Shown: positions 20,345-30,946 of the stretch, piece after piece
How positions within the stretch are numbered: position 1 is the stretch's first letter
Layout: every line of letters begins with the position of its first letter
Source of the DNA: Acanthopleura granulata
Taxonomy: Eukaryota; Mollusca; Polyplacophora; Chitonida; Chitonidae
Reading direction: 5' to 3'
DNA length: 64,000 nt
Assembly: GCA_016165875.1 (NCBI GenBank)
Contig: JABBOT010000083.1
Coordinates: forward strand, 248,001 to 312,000
Program-made: the position numbers and the translations under genes
Notes under the pieces: generated by a model
Databases searched by the model: none
The model's input: only the letters and a program-made list of their open reading frames with translations
Told to the model about the DNA's origin: nothing

Positions 20345-23100
20345 CGCACGCCAGAACGGGCACGCAGAAGACCACCAGAGTGACGTGTTTTTTTCCAACC
20401 ACGGCCGTACGTTCTCGTGTCCCGAAGAAGTACTCGTCACGCCTTTTTTCCCGATGAGATGCATCTCTTCAACCACGGACGTACGTTCCCGAGGCGTTAC
20501 GTCTCTCCGACCACGGTCTCCCAAAACACCGGCCGATAGACATCTTTTCATTCACGGTCCCGAGGAGGTACGACCACGGTCTCCTGGAACACCGGCGGAC
20601 AGACGTATTTTCCACCACGGTCCCGAGTAGGTACGAATCTCCTGACCACCAGCGAAGATCCGCTTCTTTACGAGGCTCAGACATACCCATGGGCCCATTG
20701 CAGGCAGCTCAGACGTGTCCCAAAACACTAGCGGATAGACGTCTTTTCCTCTACGGACGTGCGACCCCGAGGAGTTGCGTCCACGGTCTCCCAGAACACC
20801 GGCGGATAGTCATCTTTTCCTCCACGGGAAGAGCGGCTTCTTTACGAGGCTCAGACATACCCACGGGTCCATTGCACGAGGCGTCACGGGCACCTTGCAG
20901 GATGCTCAGACATGACCCAAAACACTCGCAGGAGTCACGTCTTTACATTCACGAGAGGGGCTACCTCTTTACGAGGCTCAGACATACCCACGGATCCCGT
21001 CACCATTCCCTCGTGGGATGCTCGGACATGACTCAAACACCAGCGGATGGACGTATTTTCACGTGCTGTCCAGAGGAGCTTCGTCCACGGTCTCCCAGAA
21101 CTCCTGCCTCTTTACAAGACTCGGACATGACAACGGGTGCATTGCAGGATGGACGCCCTGTGGGATGATCGGACGTGCCCACCAAAAAGACACCGGTCGT
21201 GGTGAACCGAGGAGCTACCTCTTTACGAGGCCCAGACATGCCCAACGGTCGCATCGCAGGACGCTCAGACATGCCCCAAAAAACACCAGCGGATAGACGT
21301 CTTTCCACGTGCGGTCCCGAGGAGCTACGACCACGGTCTCCCAGAACACCGGCGGATAGACGTCTTTTCCTCCACGGAAGGAGCTACCTCTTTACGAGGT
21401 ACAGACATGCCCAACGGTCGCATCGCAGGACGCTCAGACATGCCCCAGAACACCGGCGGATAGTCATCTTTTCCACCACGGACGTGCGGCCCAACGACCA
21501 CGGTCTCCTTGACCACCGGCGGATAGTCATCTTTTCATCCACGGAAGGAGCTGCCTCTTTACGGGGCTCAGACATGCCCACGGGTCTATTGGATGCCGTG
21601 AGGGACGCTCAGAGATGCTCAAAAAGCACCAGCGGATAAAGATCTTTTCTTCCACGGACGTGCTTTCTCGTGGAGCTACAACCACGATCTCCCAGAACAC
21701 CAGTGGATAGACGTTTTTTTTCCTCCATGGACGTGATTTCCCTAGGTGCTACGTCCACGGTCTCCCAGAATACCAGCGGATAGTCATGGTTTCATCCACG
21801 GACATGCGGCCCCGAAGAGTTTCGACCACGGTCTCCTAGAACACCAGTCATCTTTTCATCCACGGAAGGAGATGCTTCTTTACGAAGCTCAGACATGCTC
21901 ACGGGTCCATTGCAGGATGTCCCAAAACACCAGCGGATAGAAGTCTTTTCCACCACGGCCGTGCGGTCCCATGGAGCTACGAGAACACTAGCGGTCTTTT
22001 CATTCACGGGAAGAACTGCCTCTTTGCGAGGATCAGACATAAACACGGGTCCATTGCGGGATGCACTGAGGGACGCTCAGACATGCCCCCAAAACACCAG
22101 CGGATAAAAGTCCTTTCCAATGCGGCCGTGCGATTCCACGGTCTCACTAGCGGTCTTTTCATTCACGGCCGAGCGGTTCCGAGGAGCTTCAACCACGGTC
22201 TTCCAGAATATCAGCGGATAGTCATCGTTTTCCTCCACGGGAGGATCTACCTCTTTACGAAGCTCAGCCACGCCACCGGGTTGCATTGAGGGATGCTCAA
22301 AGATGCCACGGAACACCAGCGGATAGTCATCTTTTTTCTCCACGGGAGGATCTACCTCTATACGAAGCTCAGCCCCGCCACCGGGTTGCATTGAGGGATG
22401 CTCAAACATGCCACGGAACACCAGCGGATAGTCATCTTTTCATCCACGGAAGGAGCTTTCTTTTATCCCGAGGACACAGTTCCCTACCCTTGAACACCGG
22501 CGGATAGACATCTTTTTTCCACCACTTTCCAGTGGAGCAACACTAGCGGATAGTCGTCTTTTCATCCAAGGAAGGAGCGTTGTCTAACCCAGATGTGTTA
22601 CGTCTCTTCAACCATCCAGAATATGAACGGATAGACATATTTTTCCCCACCTCGGTCACGTGGAGCCTCGACCACAGAACACTAGCGGATAGTCATCTTT
22701 TTTTTCATCCACGGGAAGTACTGCACCCCCCTCCCTTTACGAGGCTCAGACATACCCACTGGTCCATCGCAGGTAGCATCACGGTTGCTTTGTTGGACGC
22801 CCAGACATGACCCAAAAGACCCGCGGATAGTCATCTTTTTCCATTCACGGGAAGGCGTTGCTTCTTTACCAGGATCGGACATGCCCCCAGAACACCAGCG
22901 GATAGACATCTTTTCTCCACCACGGACGGGGTTTCACTCGTCCCGAGGAGTTACGTCTCTTCAACCACGGTCCCGATGAGTTACGTCTCTTCGAGCACGG
23001 TCCCTAGAAGCTATAACGTTTCAGCCACACCAAAAACATTAGCGGATAGACATTTTTTTTTCTCTACTGACGCACTCGGTCCCGAGAAGTTAGACAATGT
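20345..23100 (+). repeat. Long degenerate tandem array, left copy
   Basis: About 2.75 kb of imperfect units. Each unit combines a segment like GCGGATAGTCATCTTTTC, a CCACGG box, a segment like AGCTACCTCTTTACGAGG and a GCTCAGACATGCCC segment. Spacing varies from about 60 to 120 bp. Open frames run through in all directions but none is conserved between the B and B' copies, so I treat the array as non-coding. The B' copy (50815-52040) is less than half as long, so copy number is unstable. Confidence 0.8.
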
Positions 23101-23307
23101 GCGTTCTATTGACCAGATGAGTTACATTTTTTTTTAGAAAAAAATAAAACATTGCTTTTGTGTACAGTCACGCCATATATACGTGTTTTGTTTGTATTTT
23201 TTGTATCCACGGGTAGTAGTATTACAGTTGCATGTCCGTGGTGTGTGTGTGTGTATATCCTACGCTCACCACACCATTTCGCTAGTCGCATTCTCCCACT
23301 CTTGATC

Positions 23308-23825
23308 ATGGCGGTAGTCGGTAAGAAGGTGACGCTGATATGCGCGGCTCGAGATGGTGATTTTGGCATGGCTTGGCGTGGTGGTATCCCGTGGAGGTTG
23401 CCCGAGGACATGGCCTTCTTCAAACAGACGACCTTAGGCGCGTCTAGGCCGGGGCTCCGCAACGCGGTGCTGATGGGCAGGAAGACTCGAGAGACGCTGC
23501 CTGCGCGAGGCCTGCATGGTCGTCTCAACATCGTGCTGTCGTCGCGCGGAGGCCCGGATGACGGAACCGAGAAGTGGTGTGGCTCTCTGGAGGAAGGGAC
23601 CCCAGCGTGGAGAGCGTGTACGTGATAGTCGGCGAGGGGGTGTACCGCGAGGCGATGGAGCTGGCCGATGACATTCTACTGACCACGCTGTCCAGAGAAC
23701 TGTACGGGGCCCCGTGCGACAGATGGTTCCCGGGCACTAAGGGGTTTGCCGAACGCGGCTCTCCGCTGCTGTCCGGTCCAGGTTTCGTGGTCAAGCGATA
23801 CTCGAGGGTTTTGAACGGCGAATAA
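23308..23825 (+). pseudogene. Dihydrofolate reductase, B copy, frameshifted by 19-bp deletion
   Basis: Same gene as 50092-50628. The N-terminal half is intact from ATG 23308 and shows the DHFR signatures (GGIPWRLPEDM, NAVLMGRKT, LNIVLSSRGG). Compared with the B' copy, 19 bp are missing at about 23598, between GGG repeats, which shifts the frame; the downstream codons (VYVIVGEGVY to 23825) remain recognisable in another frame. The deletion in one repeat copy and not in the other shows the copies evolve independently. AATAAA follows at 23822. Confidence 0.85.
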
Positions 23826-23898
23826 AGAGAGGAAAAAGAAAATCATTTATTCGATTATCTCCCTACAGCTCTTGCGCCGGTTTTTGCGTGCGGGTTCA

Positions 23899-24222
23899 TC
23901 AAACACGAGTGGCTTCGAAGAACATCAGCGCTAATATCAGCGCGACTTTACCCGCGCCCAGCAGGTAGTTGCGTCTGGTCTGGTGACGCACGGTAGTGTT
24001 GTAATAGGCCATAATGGGACCCGTGGCCCTCGGCGGCAGGCGAGCGCACACGTCCCGGGTGAACCGTTCTAACACTACAGCCCACGCCCTCGAGAACGGT
24101 CGGTAGTCACTCAGCATGGCGTCGACTACGGCTTTGTAACCGTCCGCGCTGTCCACGGAGGACACTTTCTGGTCCCAATCCGCACTGTCCACGGAGGACA
24201 CAATCTGGTCCCAATCCCGCAT
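23899..24222 (-). CDS. Small tail-anchored protein, 107 aa, B copy
   Basis: Intact from ATG 24222 and duplicated as 49695-50018 with only a few residue changes. The N-terminus carries a 13-residue tandem repeat (DWDQIVSSVDSA / DWDQKVSSVDSA). The middle is helical (KAVVDAMLSDYRPF, VLERFTRDVCARL) and the C-terminus is a hydrophobic segment (YLLGAGKVALILALMFF) followed by a short tail, the form of a tail-anchored membrane protein. A viral Bcl-2-like role is conceivable from helix-plus-anchor shape, but I see no convincing BH motif, so function is unknown. It is convergent with DHFR (73 bp between stops). Confidence 0.6.
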   Translation of the reverse strand: MRDWDQIVSSVDSADWDQKVSSVDSADGYKAVVDAMLSDYRPFSRAWAVVLERFTRDVCARLPPRATGPIMAYYNTTVRHQTRRNYLLGAGKVALILALMFFEATRV

Positions 24223-24414
24223 GTTTCGCCGGCGTCATTTTTTTTTTATCAAATGAAATGCCGTGGCACTACACATCGGTTTTATTTACTTTTGTATAAC
24301 TGGAGACGACTCTATAACAAAGGCGTTTTCGGTCTCATTCTATAGTGTGCGCACATCGAAAAAAATATTCCCAATTCATATGCGGCCACCTGTCTATATA
24401 TGGGGAAAAAAGGT

Positions 24415-24840
24415 GGAGTTTGATATCAGGACCTACAGGTATCATTCGCGGTATATTCGCACCTGCTGGTACCCCTCCCCCTGAAAGCGTGTTCTAAAGG
24501 TGGAGTTATTTTCCCTAAAATTCGGGAATTTCAACTCCACCTCTAAACGTCAAATTTTGTCTGCACAAGTGCCTCGTATGGAGAAGAAGAGACCACTATA
24601 TAGAAAACAATATATCAAGGGTACTTCACAGACGGGGTTTACGGTTTTAATTTGGAATATTACGAAAACAGGAGTTTGAAAAACAGGAGTATGAAATCAG
24701 AACCTACGGGTATCATTCGCGGTATGTTCACAACAGCAGGTACCCCCTCGACAGCGTGTTCGAAAGGTGGAGTTATTTTCCCTAAAATTCTGATATTTTA
24801 ACTCCATCTCTAAACGCCAACTTTTGTCTCCACAAGTAAA
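24415..24840. repeat. Two direct repeats each with a palindrome (copies 3 and 4)
   Basis: Two units of about 160 bp, about 270 bp apart, each read ACCTAC(A/G)GGTATCATTCGCGG, then the palindrome (24498-24542; 24765-24808), then TCTAAACG(C/T)CAA. They lie upstream of the Rep-like gene at 25659, as the other palindromes flank the Rep-like gene of region A. Confidence 0.65.
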
Positions 24841-24867
24841 GCTCGCCGGTGTACAAATAAAGAAGAA

Positions 24868-25370
24868 GTGTGTGATCCAAGCCAGGTGTTCGTCTTAGTC
24901 CGTGGGCAACACCTTGGACCAGGCGTTTGGTATGTACCCGGGAGGGGTTGTTCGGGCCAAGAATACCACTGTCGTGCAGTCCCGACGAGCTACTCCTTTA
25001 CGAGTCTAAGACATGCTGAATGGTCATTTGGAGTATGCGCGATAACCCACGGGTAGTCGCTCAGGACATGTAACTTTTCCCTCCCACCCACCCCCCCCAA
25101 AGAAAAGACCGTTGCCTTGGACCGCACTGGCAGTCGCTTGGGAGATGTAACTTTTCCGCCTCAACCCCCCAAAAAAGCCCGTTGCCTTGCGGCCATGCTC
25201 CAAAAGGACCACGGTCCCGAGGTGCTACCCCTTTACGAGGTTAAGACATACCCACTGGTCCTTTGGAGTAAGCGTACTCAGGCATGCCCCCCAAGAACAC
25301 AACGGGTAGTCGCTTGGGAGATGTAACTTTTCCTCCCCACCCACCGTTGCCTTGTAACCATATCCCAAAT
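24868..25370 (+). repeat. Diverged short array related to the main tandem array
   Basis: Three units contain AGTCGCTTGGGAGATGTAAC followed by TTTTCC, at about 25049, 25130 and 25307, plus GAGGTGCTACCCCTTTACGAGG and AAGACATACCCACTGGTC. The order of modules is the same as in the array at 20345-23100, so it is an older, diverged member of the same family. No ORF of note. Confidence 0.5.
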
Positions 25371-25658
25371 ACACCACGGTATCATTTTCAAGCTCCCCTT
25401 TTTTTCAAACTCCCCTTTTCAAAGTCCCCTTTTTCCTATGTATTAACTATAGTCAAGGGAGTTTGGGGGCCTACGTTCACAGTTATAGAGTTTTAAAAAG
25501 GGAACTTTGAAAAGGGGACTTTGAAACCAGGACTTTGAAATTATGCTTTCGTACTACTACTGGTGGGGATACATTCGCTGTATGTTCAATTACTATTAAT
25601 TTAAAGGTTACTTACCATAGATAACAGGCAGTAACGCTATAGCTACACGCGAGCAAAC
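25371..25658. other. Upstream region of the Rep-like gene in B
   Basis: Contains short inverted and direct repeats built on CAAAGTCCCCTTTT and AACTTTGAAAAGGGG (about 25417-25545), which can pair with each other. No ORF. Confidence 0.4.
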
Positions 25659-26321
25659 ATGGACGCCATGCAAATTCGTCAGGAGTTTCTACAGTTCGAA
25701 ATTGATTCTGAGGTATTTAGGGACGAAGCAATGCGAGACTTCGCCGACAAGATTTGCTCGAAAGACGTGATAGTTCTCAACCCTACGGTGACGGGTAATA
25801 GACGATACCTGTGCTACATGACCAGGCAGAACGACAGGCGTTTCTCGCTTAAAAATGGGCCCAAAACCGTGGCGAAAAAACTCAAAATCAAGCCGACCAG
25901 CATCAACATGGTGCCCGCCCTTCGCAACAGCCGGTACCCGGACCGCGTGTTCGACCTGCTGGACCCCTCCGCACCGATGGATCAGCAGGTGTGCATGGCC
26001 ATGGGTCAGTACGCCAATTTCAAGATGATCGAGAACTACATGAACACCACCATGACCCAGAACAAGAACAAGTGGGTGGCCAAGAAGATAGCCGAACAGG
26101 GCTCCATTAAAGCCGTAGCCGACGGCACCCTGAGCGTATGTCAGCTTAAAGGCGCTAGGGCTTACGATGCGGAGCTGGAGCGGGAGAAGGAAAAAGAAGA
26201 GTGTTTGGCCAGAGAATTACATCGAGAGGCGCTAAACACGATTTCCCTAAAAAAAAGTCCTCCAAGGGCAAACAAAACACGGCTACTCTTTCTTTCTTAC
26301 TTTTGGCGCGGACCAAACTAG
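25659..26321 (+). pseudogene. Rep-like protein, B copy, ATPase domain deleted
   Basis: Codons 1-187 match the N-terminal domain of the protein encoded by 47078-48277 with few changes (MDAMQIRQ, FVRDEAM-type region, KEECLARE). Then 584 bp are missing at about 26218 relative to B', which removes Walker A, Walker B and motif C and changes the frame; the last about 30 residues are out-of-frame sequence. The product would be a 220-aa N-terminal domain only. It could be a dead gene or act as a dominant-negative fragment (speculation). The N-terminal domain is unrecognised; the Lys/Glu-rich segment near 165-185 is probably coiled. Confidence 0.75.
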
Positions 26322-27215
26322 TCTTTTATTCTCGCACACAACCCTTCTTCTGGGGCATGTTTGTAACCTTTTTTTTCCTTCCGAAAAAGGTACGTGTGCT
26401 TTCGCTCCTCCCAACCGAATAACTACCGTGGACGAATTGTTTTAGGTTTTTTTTTCGCGTGCGCGTGTATGCGTGTTGTTTTTTCCTGGGGCGGCGTAGT
26501 CGTTGTTATGGGTGGGCGTGGTAGCAGTGTAGTAAGGGGTATGCGTTAACGGCGGCCGATAGAAATGGTTTTCACTCCCCCTATGAATTATTTCGCTCCC
26601 CCCCTTGTTTATTTCTCTCGATTTGTGCTCGTAGGTTTTTTTTAGAAAACCCACACACACTCGGTACGTACAGGGCAATAATGTTCAATAGCTATGAAAC
26701 TGCAGGTCACAACCGGTGGGTAGGTAATAGGATCCAATGGGGTAGTATCCCGTGGGGCAAATAGTAGCCCGTAGGTTACAGCCCCGTGGGTAATAGTAGC
26801 CCGTGGGTTACAGTAGCCCGTGGGTTACAACCGGGCCCATTGGTAATAGTAGCCCGTGGGTTGCAGCCGGGCCCGTTGGTAATAGTAGCCCGTGGGTTAC
26901 AAGTAGTGGCTAGGTAGTAGTAGCCCCGTGGTTTACAACCGGTAGTATCCCGTGGGTTACAGCCCTGTGGGGCAATAGTGGGTTGCAACTGGACCCGTTG
27001 ACAACCGGTATGCAATAGCCATGGGGTACACCCCGTAGGGTAATAGTATCCAGTGGGTTACAACAGATGCCGTGGGTAACACTAGGTATCATGTGCAGCA
27101 CATCCACGGTTAACACTACGCCCACCACTGTTATCCGCGGCAATCTGCATGACCATATATGACATAAACCATCCCGGATACAGACTTGGCCGCCGCAGCA
27201 TTATTTCTGCACGCT
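26322..27215. repeat. Non-coding block with GTAGCCCGTGGGTTAC repeats (B copy)
   Basis: The first 370 bp hold only T- and G-runs and fragments shared with B'. From about 26700 to 27140 a repeat of about 33-36 bp, built on AGTAGCCCGTGGGTTACA and CCGGGCCCGTTGGTAAT, occurs about ten times. Sister blocks lie at about 46255-46600 and 63600-64000. Confidence 0.65.
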
Positions 27216-27599
27216 ATGGCTGTGCTTTACACGATATTAGGAGTATTGCTGGTTATACTTCACGTGGACACCGCGACTTTACCCTACACGGCCATTTCTA
27301 CTACCGGTGGACCGGCGACCTCGGGGTACTCTGAGGGCACAACGGCCGTAAGTACATCGACACCCACCGATGCTACTGCATCCCAGTCGGCAATCACCAA
27401 CACCACTGCTATATCCTCCACTACCCAAGAGGCGACTAGGCCATACTTCAGAGTAACCGAAAAATCCAGCCAGAAACCGACGGAATGGTACAACGACCCT
27501 GTGTATTTGAGTATATTAGTTTTAGGCTGTCTGGCAGTCGCCTCTTGGCTAGTGTTTCTTTTGTACAAATGTTCCCAGTGGTGGGCCTCTAAAGCGTGA
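27216..27599 (+). CDS. Mucin-like type I membrane protein, B copy
   Basis: 127 aa from ATG 27216 (MAVLYTILGVLLVILHVDT, a signal peptide). The ectodomain is Ser/Thr/Ala-rich (TTAVSTSTPTDATASQSAI), typical of a mucin-like O-glycosylated stalk, followed by a transmembrane segment (YLSILVLGCLAVASWLVFLL) and a short tail (YKCSQWWASKA). Copies: 45753-46136 (intact) and 63188-63466 (frameshifted by a 16-bp deletion). The upstream region here lacks about 58 bp present in the other two copies. Likely a small envelope or secreted-pathway protein; partner unknown. Confidence 0.7.
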   Translation: MAVLYTILGVLLVILHVDTATLPYTAISTTGGPATSGYSEGTTAVSTSTPTDATASQSAITNTTAISSTTQEATRPYFRVTEKSSQKPTEWYNDPVYLSILVLGCLAVASWLVFLLYKCSQWWASKA

Positions 27600-27750
27600 G
27601 GCACGGAGAACTATTATTTATACATCGGCGTCCACCATTACCCACGAGCGAGAAACAAAACAAAAACATCACGGATTCTTATATAAAAAAATATTCTCGT
27701 TTCTTTATATACATATATATATATATATTAACAATAAAAAACAAAACTCC

Positions 27751-28044
27751 ATGGACTCTGAAGATTACAACGCTCTGGAATACGAGGACAAAAGATACAA
27801 AAAAAGCGACAAGTACAAAGACAAAAGAAGGAGAAGGAGGCGCACCACTGTCCAATTCGATTCAAAAGTCTTATGTTTACAATACGAAGTCGCGGACGTC
27901 CCAGAAGGCAATTGGCGCGCGGACGCCGTGAGGTTCACGAAGAGGTTTTTAGAACTTGAGAAACTTCTCGGGCCGGTGTTGCTCCGGAGGATCACCACGT
28001 GCTGTACTTGTCCATGCTTGCAGTCATCGCGCCCTAGCGATTGA
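27751..28044 (+). CDS. Small basic protein MDSEDYN, B copy, 97 aa
   Basis: Intact from ATG 27751. Acidic start (MDSEDYNALEYEDKRY), then a strongly basic stretch (KDKRRRRRRTTVQF) that could be a nuclear localisation or nucleic-acid-binding signal. The end overlaps the last exon of the convergent spliced gene. In the other two copies an A-run after codon 17 is one or two bases shorter (7, 6 and 5 residues), which shifts the frame, so only this copy is open. I do not recognise the family. Confidence 0.45.
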   Translation: MDSEDYNALEYEDKRYKKSDKYKDKRRRRRRTTVQFDSKVLCLQYEVADVPEGNWRADAVRFTKRFLELEKLLGPVLLRRITTCCTCPCLQSSRPSD

Positions 28045-30862
28045 CCATCAGGCGGGCGTTGGCGGGGTCGGGTGTGTACAAGCCGGACACCGTCGACGCC
28101 CAAGTGTCGAAACCGGTTGGAGCGAACGCTGTCAGTCGACCGTTGCAGGCGGACACCACTACGCCCAACTCGGGCGCGATCTCAGAGGCCAGCAGGAGGA
28201 CGCACGAAGAAATGGTTTTGAGGTCCAGCTGAACTTCCACTCTGGGGGCATGCCGATTCAACGCCGCATTTTTCGTCCTTTTTACCATGTTTTCTAAGAC
28301 CGCCACGGACTCTGAAAAACATAATTAAAAAAAAAGAACGGTTAAAACACACGCAAGGCGTTTCGTATCTTATATATATATCGTATTTATTCGGCGTCTA
28401 TATTATAACCCGAGCGACATCGAAAAGAATCACAGGCTCACCTTCCGCGGTCCTGTGGAGGGGTTGCAGTGGTGCGGTTGAAGGGGCTGGCCCCGTCGTC
28501 AGGTTCAGCATGTCCGCCATCTTCCTCTTCATCTCCGCCATGGATTCACCGACGAAGTGCTCGAAATTGGTGTCGTTGTTCGGGATGGACTTCTTCACGG
28601 ATATTTCTGTGAATTCCTTGAGTATATCGTAGAACAGCGCCGTCTGAGCGGTGTTGTGTTGGAAACTCAAAGAAGCCAGCCCCATCATAGCCTTGGCGAC
28701 CAACCCGCGGTGTCGAACCGAATTCAGCAGCAGCCTCCGGTGTTTTGACGGGCAAGACATCTTAAATGCGTATATTTCACCGAACGCGTGGACCATCTGA
28801 GGACAAATGAAATACCGTATAAATTTTTTGTTGTTTCGTAAATATAACTCGTTCAGGTGAGAAAAAAATAAAAAAGCGGGCGGGGGGATTACGCGGCATG
28901 AAATAAAATCACTTGTAGGGAGGGGGTTGGTTATCTATAGTTACAAAAGTATGTCTTACCTGCTTCAAAAAGTCCTTGTGGACCTCAACATTTTCCAGTA
29001 TTATCTCCAGCATCTCCTTCATTTCGGCGGCCGGGTTGAATGCTGGGAGCGGCAGTCGAGGCCTCGGGGGTAGCACTTCGGGCAGCGGAGTCTCCTCCGA
29101 GTCTTCCTCGCTCGTAGCAGCGGGCTCGGTTTGGATTTGGGTGTCTTTAAGGACGGGTTTCGGGGCGGCGTAGTGGATGAAGCTCCGGTCATTTTTGGAC
29201 GCTTCTATGAACTGCACGAAATTGAATTTGGCGTTCTGAAGAGTGACGTTGCCGCTAGTCGCTCCGGGCCGCATGGTATTGTTCACCCCGTCTTTGCTTT
29301 CCGGCACACCGACGCCGAATTCGAACGTGCCGTCGGTGTGCGCCTCGAAATATCCCATGTCGTGTTCGTATTTCCCGCCCGGCACCCACTTCTTGCCTTC
29401 GCCGTTGTCCGCTCTTGCCCTCGTAGAGTCGTACCAATTTTGGTATTCAGCGTCTTTCCTATCTCCCGGAGTGCGCTCTTTGCGCCGTCGCCCGGTGGAC
29501 GTGCCTTCCCCGGGTCTTCGTCTTCGTCAGATATCAATATGACATTTCTTCTTCTTCTTCTTCGACGTCTGACTCGTCCCCAGAGCCGGCTGGCTCGGTG
29601 AAGCGGTCATAACACTCGTTCTCCTCCTCGACATATTCTTCCTCGTCGTTGTTCTCGTCAGGGATTTCGTCGTCGGAGCTTTCTTCGTATACTTGAGCAT
29701 CTTCTTCCAAGCCGCAATTACTCTCTTCTATCGGCTCGCCGGGCGGTGTACCTTTGGTATCCAATGAGGGTAGCTCGCTCTCGTCTTCGTCGGTGATTTT
29801 CTCGTTTACTTTAGCGTCTTCTTTCTAGCCGCAATCGCAGTCTTCTAGCAGCTCGCCGGGCGGTGTGCCATTCACATCGAACGGGGGTAGTTGGGTCTCG
29901 TCGTCGTCATCTGACATGTCCTCCTCGCCGGTGAAATGCTCGAATATATTTCTTCCAGGTCGCGTCTCATTTGTTTCAACGGGCGAAGGCGGGAGCTGTC
30001 TTTCCGACGGTTTGAAATGTTTCGTAGAGGGCTCGTCCCGTTCGTTGTCCGAATGGCGTTTACGGCAGCTTTTCTGTTCTTCTTCTTCTTTTCCATCTTG
30101 TTTTTCGTGGGGAGGCGGCTGTGTATCCGTGGGGGAGGACTCTATGGGCCGGGAATCAGATCTCTCCGTTGCTGGGTTTAAACCCTCTCGAGCGAGCTCC
30201 CTCGGGACTAACCTGGGCTTGAAATTTACGGCGCTGTCGTCGATGTTGCCCGCCAGCAGAGTCATTTCTTCCGAGGCGGGCGATGGGCCGGTGGGTGCTT
30301 CCAAACGGGTAGAGGCGGCGGCAGGGGGAGAGGTAGGAACCGAAGCGGCGGACATCTGATGCACCATTTCGTTCATCATCGACATCATCATGCTTCGGAA
30401 TGCTGCCGCGAACGCCGTTGGCATGTCTGCTGGCGATGGGTTGTTGGAAGCAGGCGGCATGCCCCGGCCAGAAGTCTTTTTAAAAAAAAAAGAAGAAGAA
30501 GAAGAAAACATATAAAACGCCGTTGTAAAATCAAATAAAGAATATACCCGCATAAAATAGCCCAGAAGTGTTAACCCAGAAAAAACTCCCCTCCTCTCTC
30601 TCTGTACATGCCCTAATTCCCCCCAAAAATATCATAAGCCGGAGTATAATCAAGTGTCACATAAATGCGGGGATACAGACTAGGCCCTCGAAATTTACAA
30701 ACTCGGATCTGATTTTGACAGATATCTTTACAAAGTAGGAACTAAATTTGTGAGAATTTTTACAAAGTTGGTTCTCATGCTACAAAGCCGTTCGTGCGAT
30801 CTGTTTAAAAAGGCGAAAACACTCACCGGTGTAGATGTAGTCGGCTGGCTGGCGTTATCCTT
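28034..30862 (-). pseudogene. Four-exon acidic gene, B copy (start codon lost)
   Basis: Third-party comparison with 42449-45359 gives exons 30862-30827, 30475-28960, 28796-28442 and 28311-28034. All six splice sites are canonical and conserved. Lesions: the ATG of exon 1 reads AAG, exon 2 has a TAG at about 29827 shared with the B'' copy, a deletion of about 65 bp between GAA repeats at about 29550, one G fewer in the tract near 29515, and a GAG-to-TAG change at 28034 that removes the last 14 residues. A TATA-like box lies at about 30940-30946. Not expected to make the full protein. Confidence 0.8.
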
Positions 30863-30939
30863 CTCAGAAAATTTTTATTTCGGCGGCGGTGATACCACAG
30901 AATTATTACAAACTCAAAAAATTCGTCTACCAGTCTGGG

Positions 30940-30946
30940 TTTATAC
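30940..30946 (-). promoter_or_regulatory. TATA-like box of the four-exon gene, B copy
   Basis: TATAAAC on the minus strand about 80 bp upstream of the lost start codon. About 70 bp just upstream, present at B' (about 42285-42355), are missing here and in B''. Confidence 0.5.

Noticed and set aside
20385..22979. Several ORFs of 60-160 codons within the tandem array
   Set aside because: They arise from repeated units, change frame from unit to unit, and no frame is conserved with the B' copy.
20345..23100. CRISPR-like or bacterial repeat array
   Set aside because: Units are long, degenerate and not separated by unique spacers; the genome is eukaryotic-virus type with introns and TATA boxes.
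28022..28044. Extending the MDSEDYN protein through the spliced-gene exon 4
   Set aside because: The coding overlap is only at the stop codons; the sequence beyond is strand-specific to the spliced gene.
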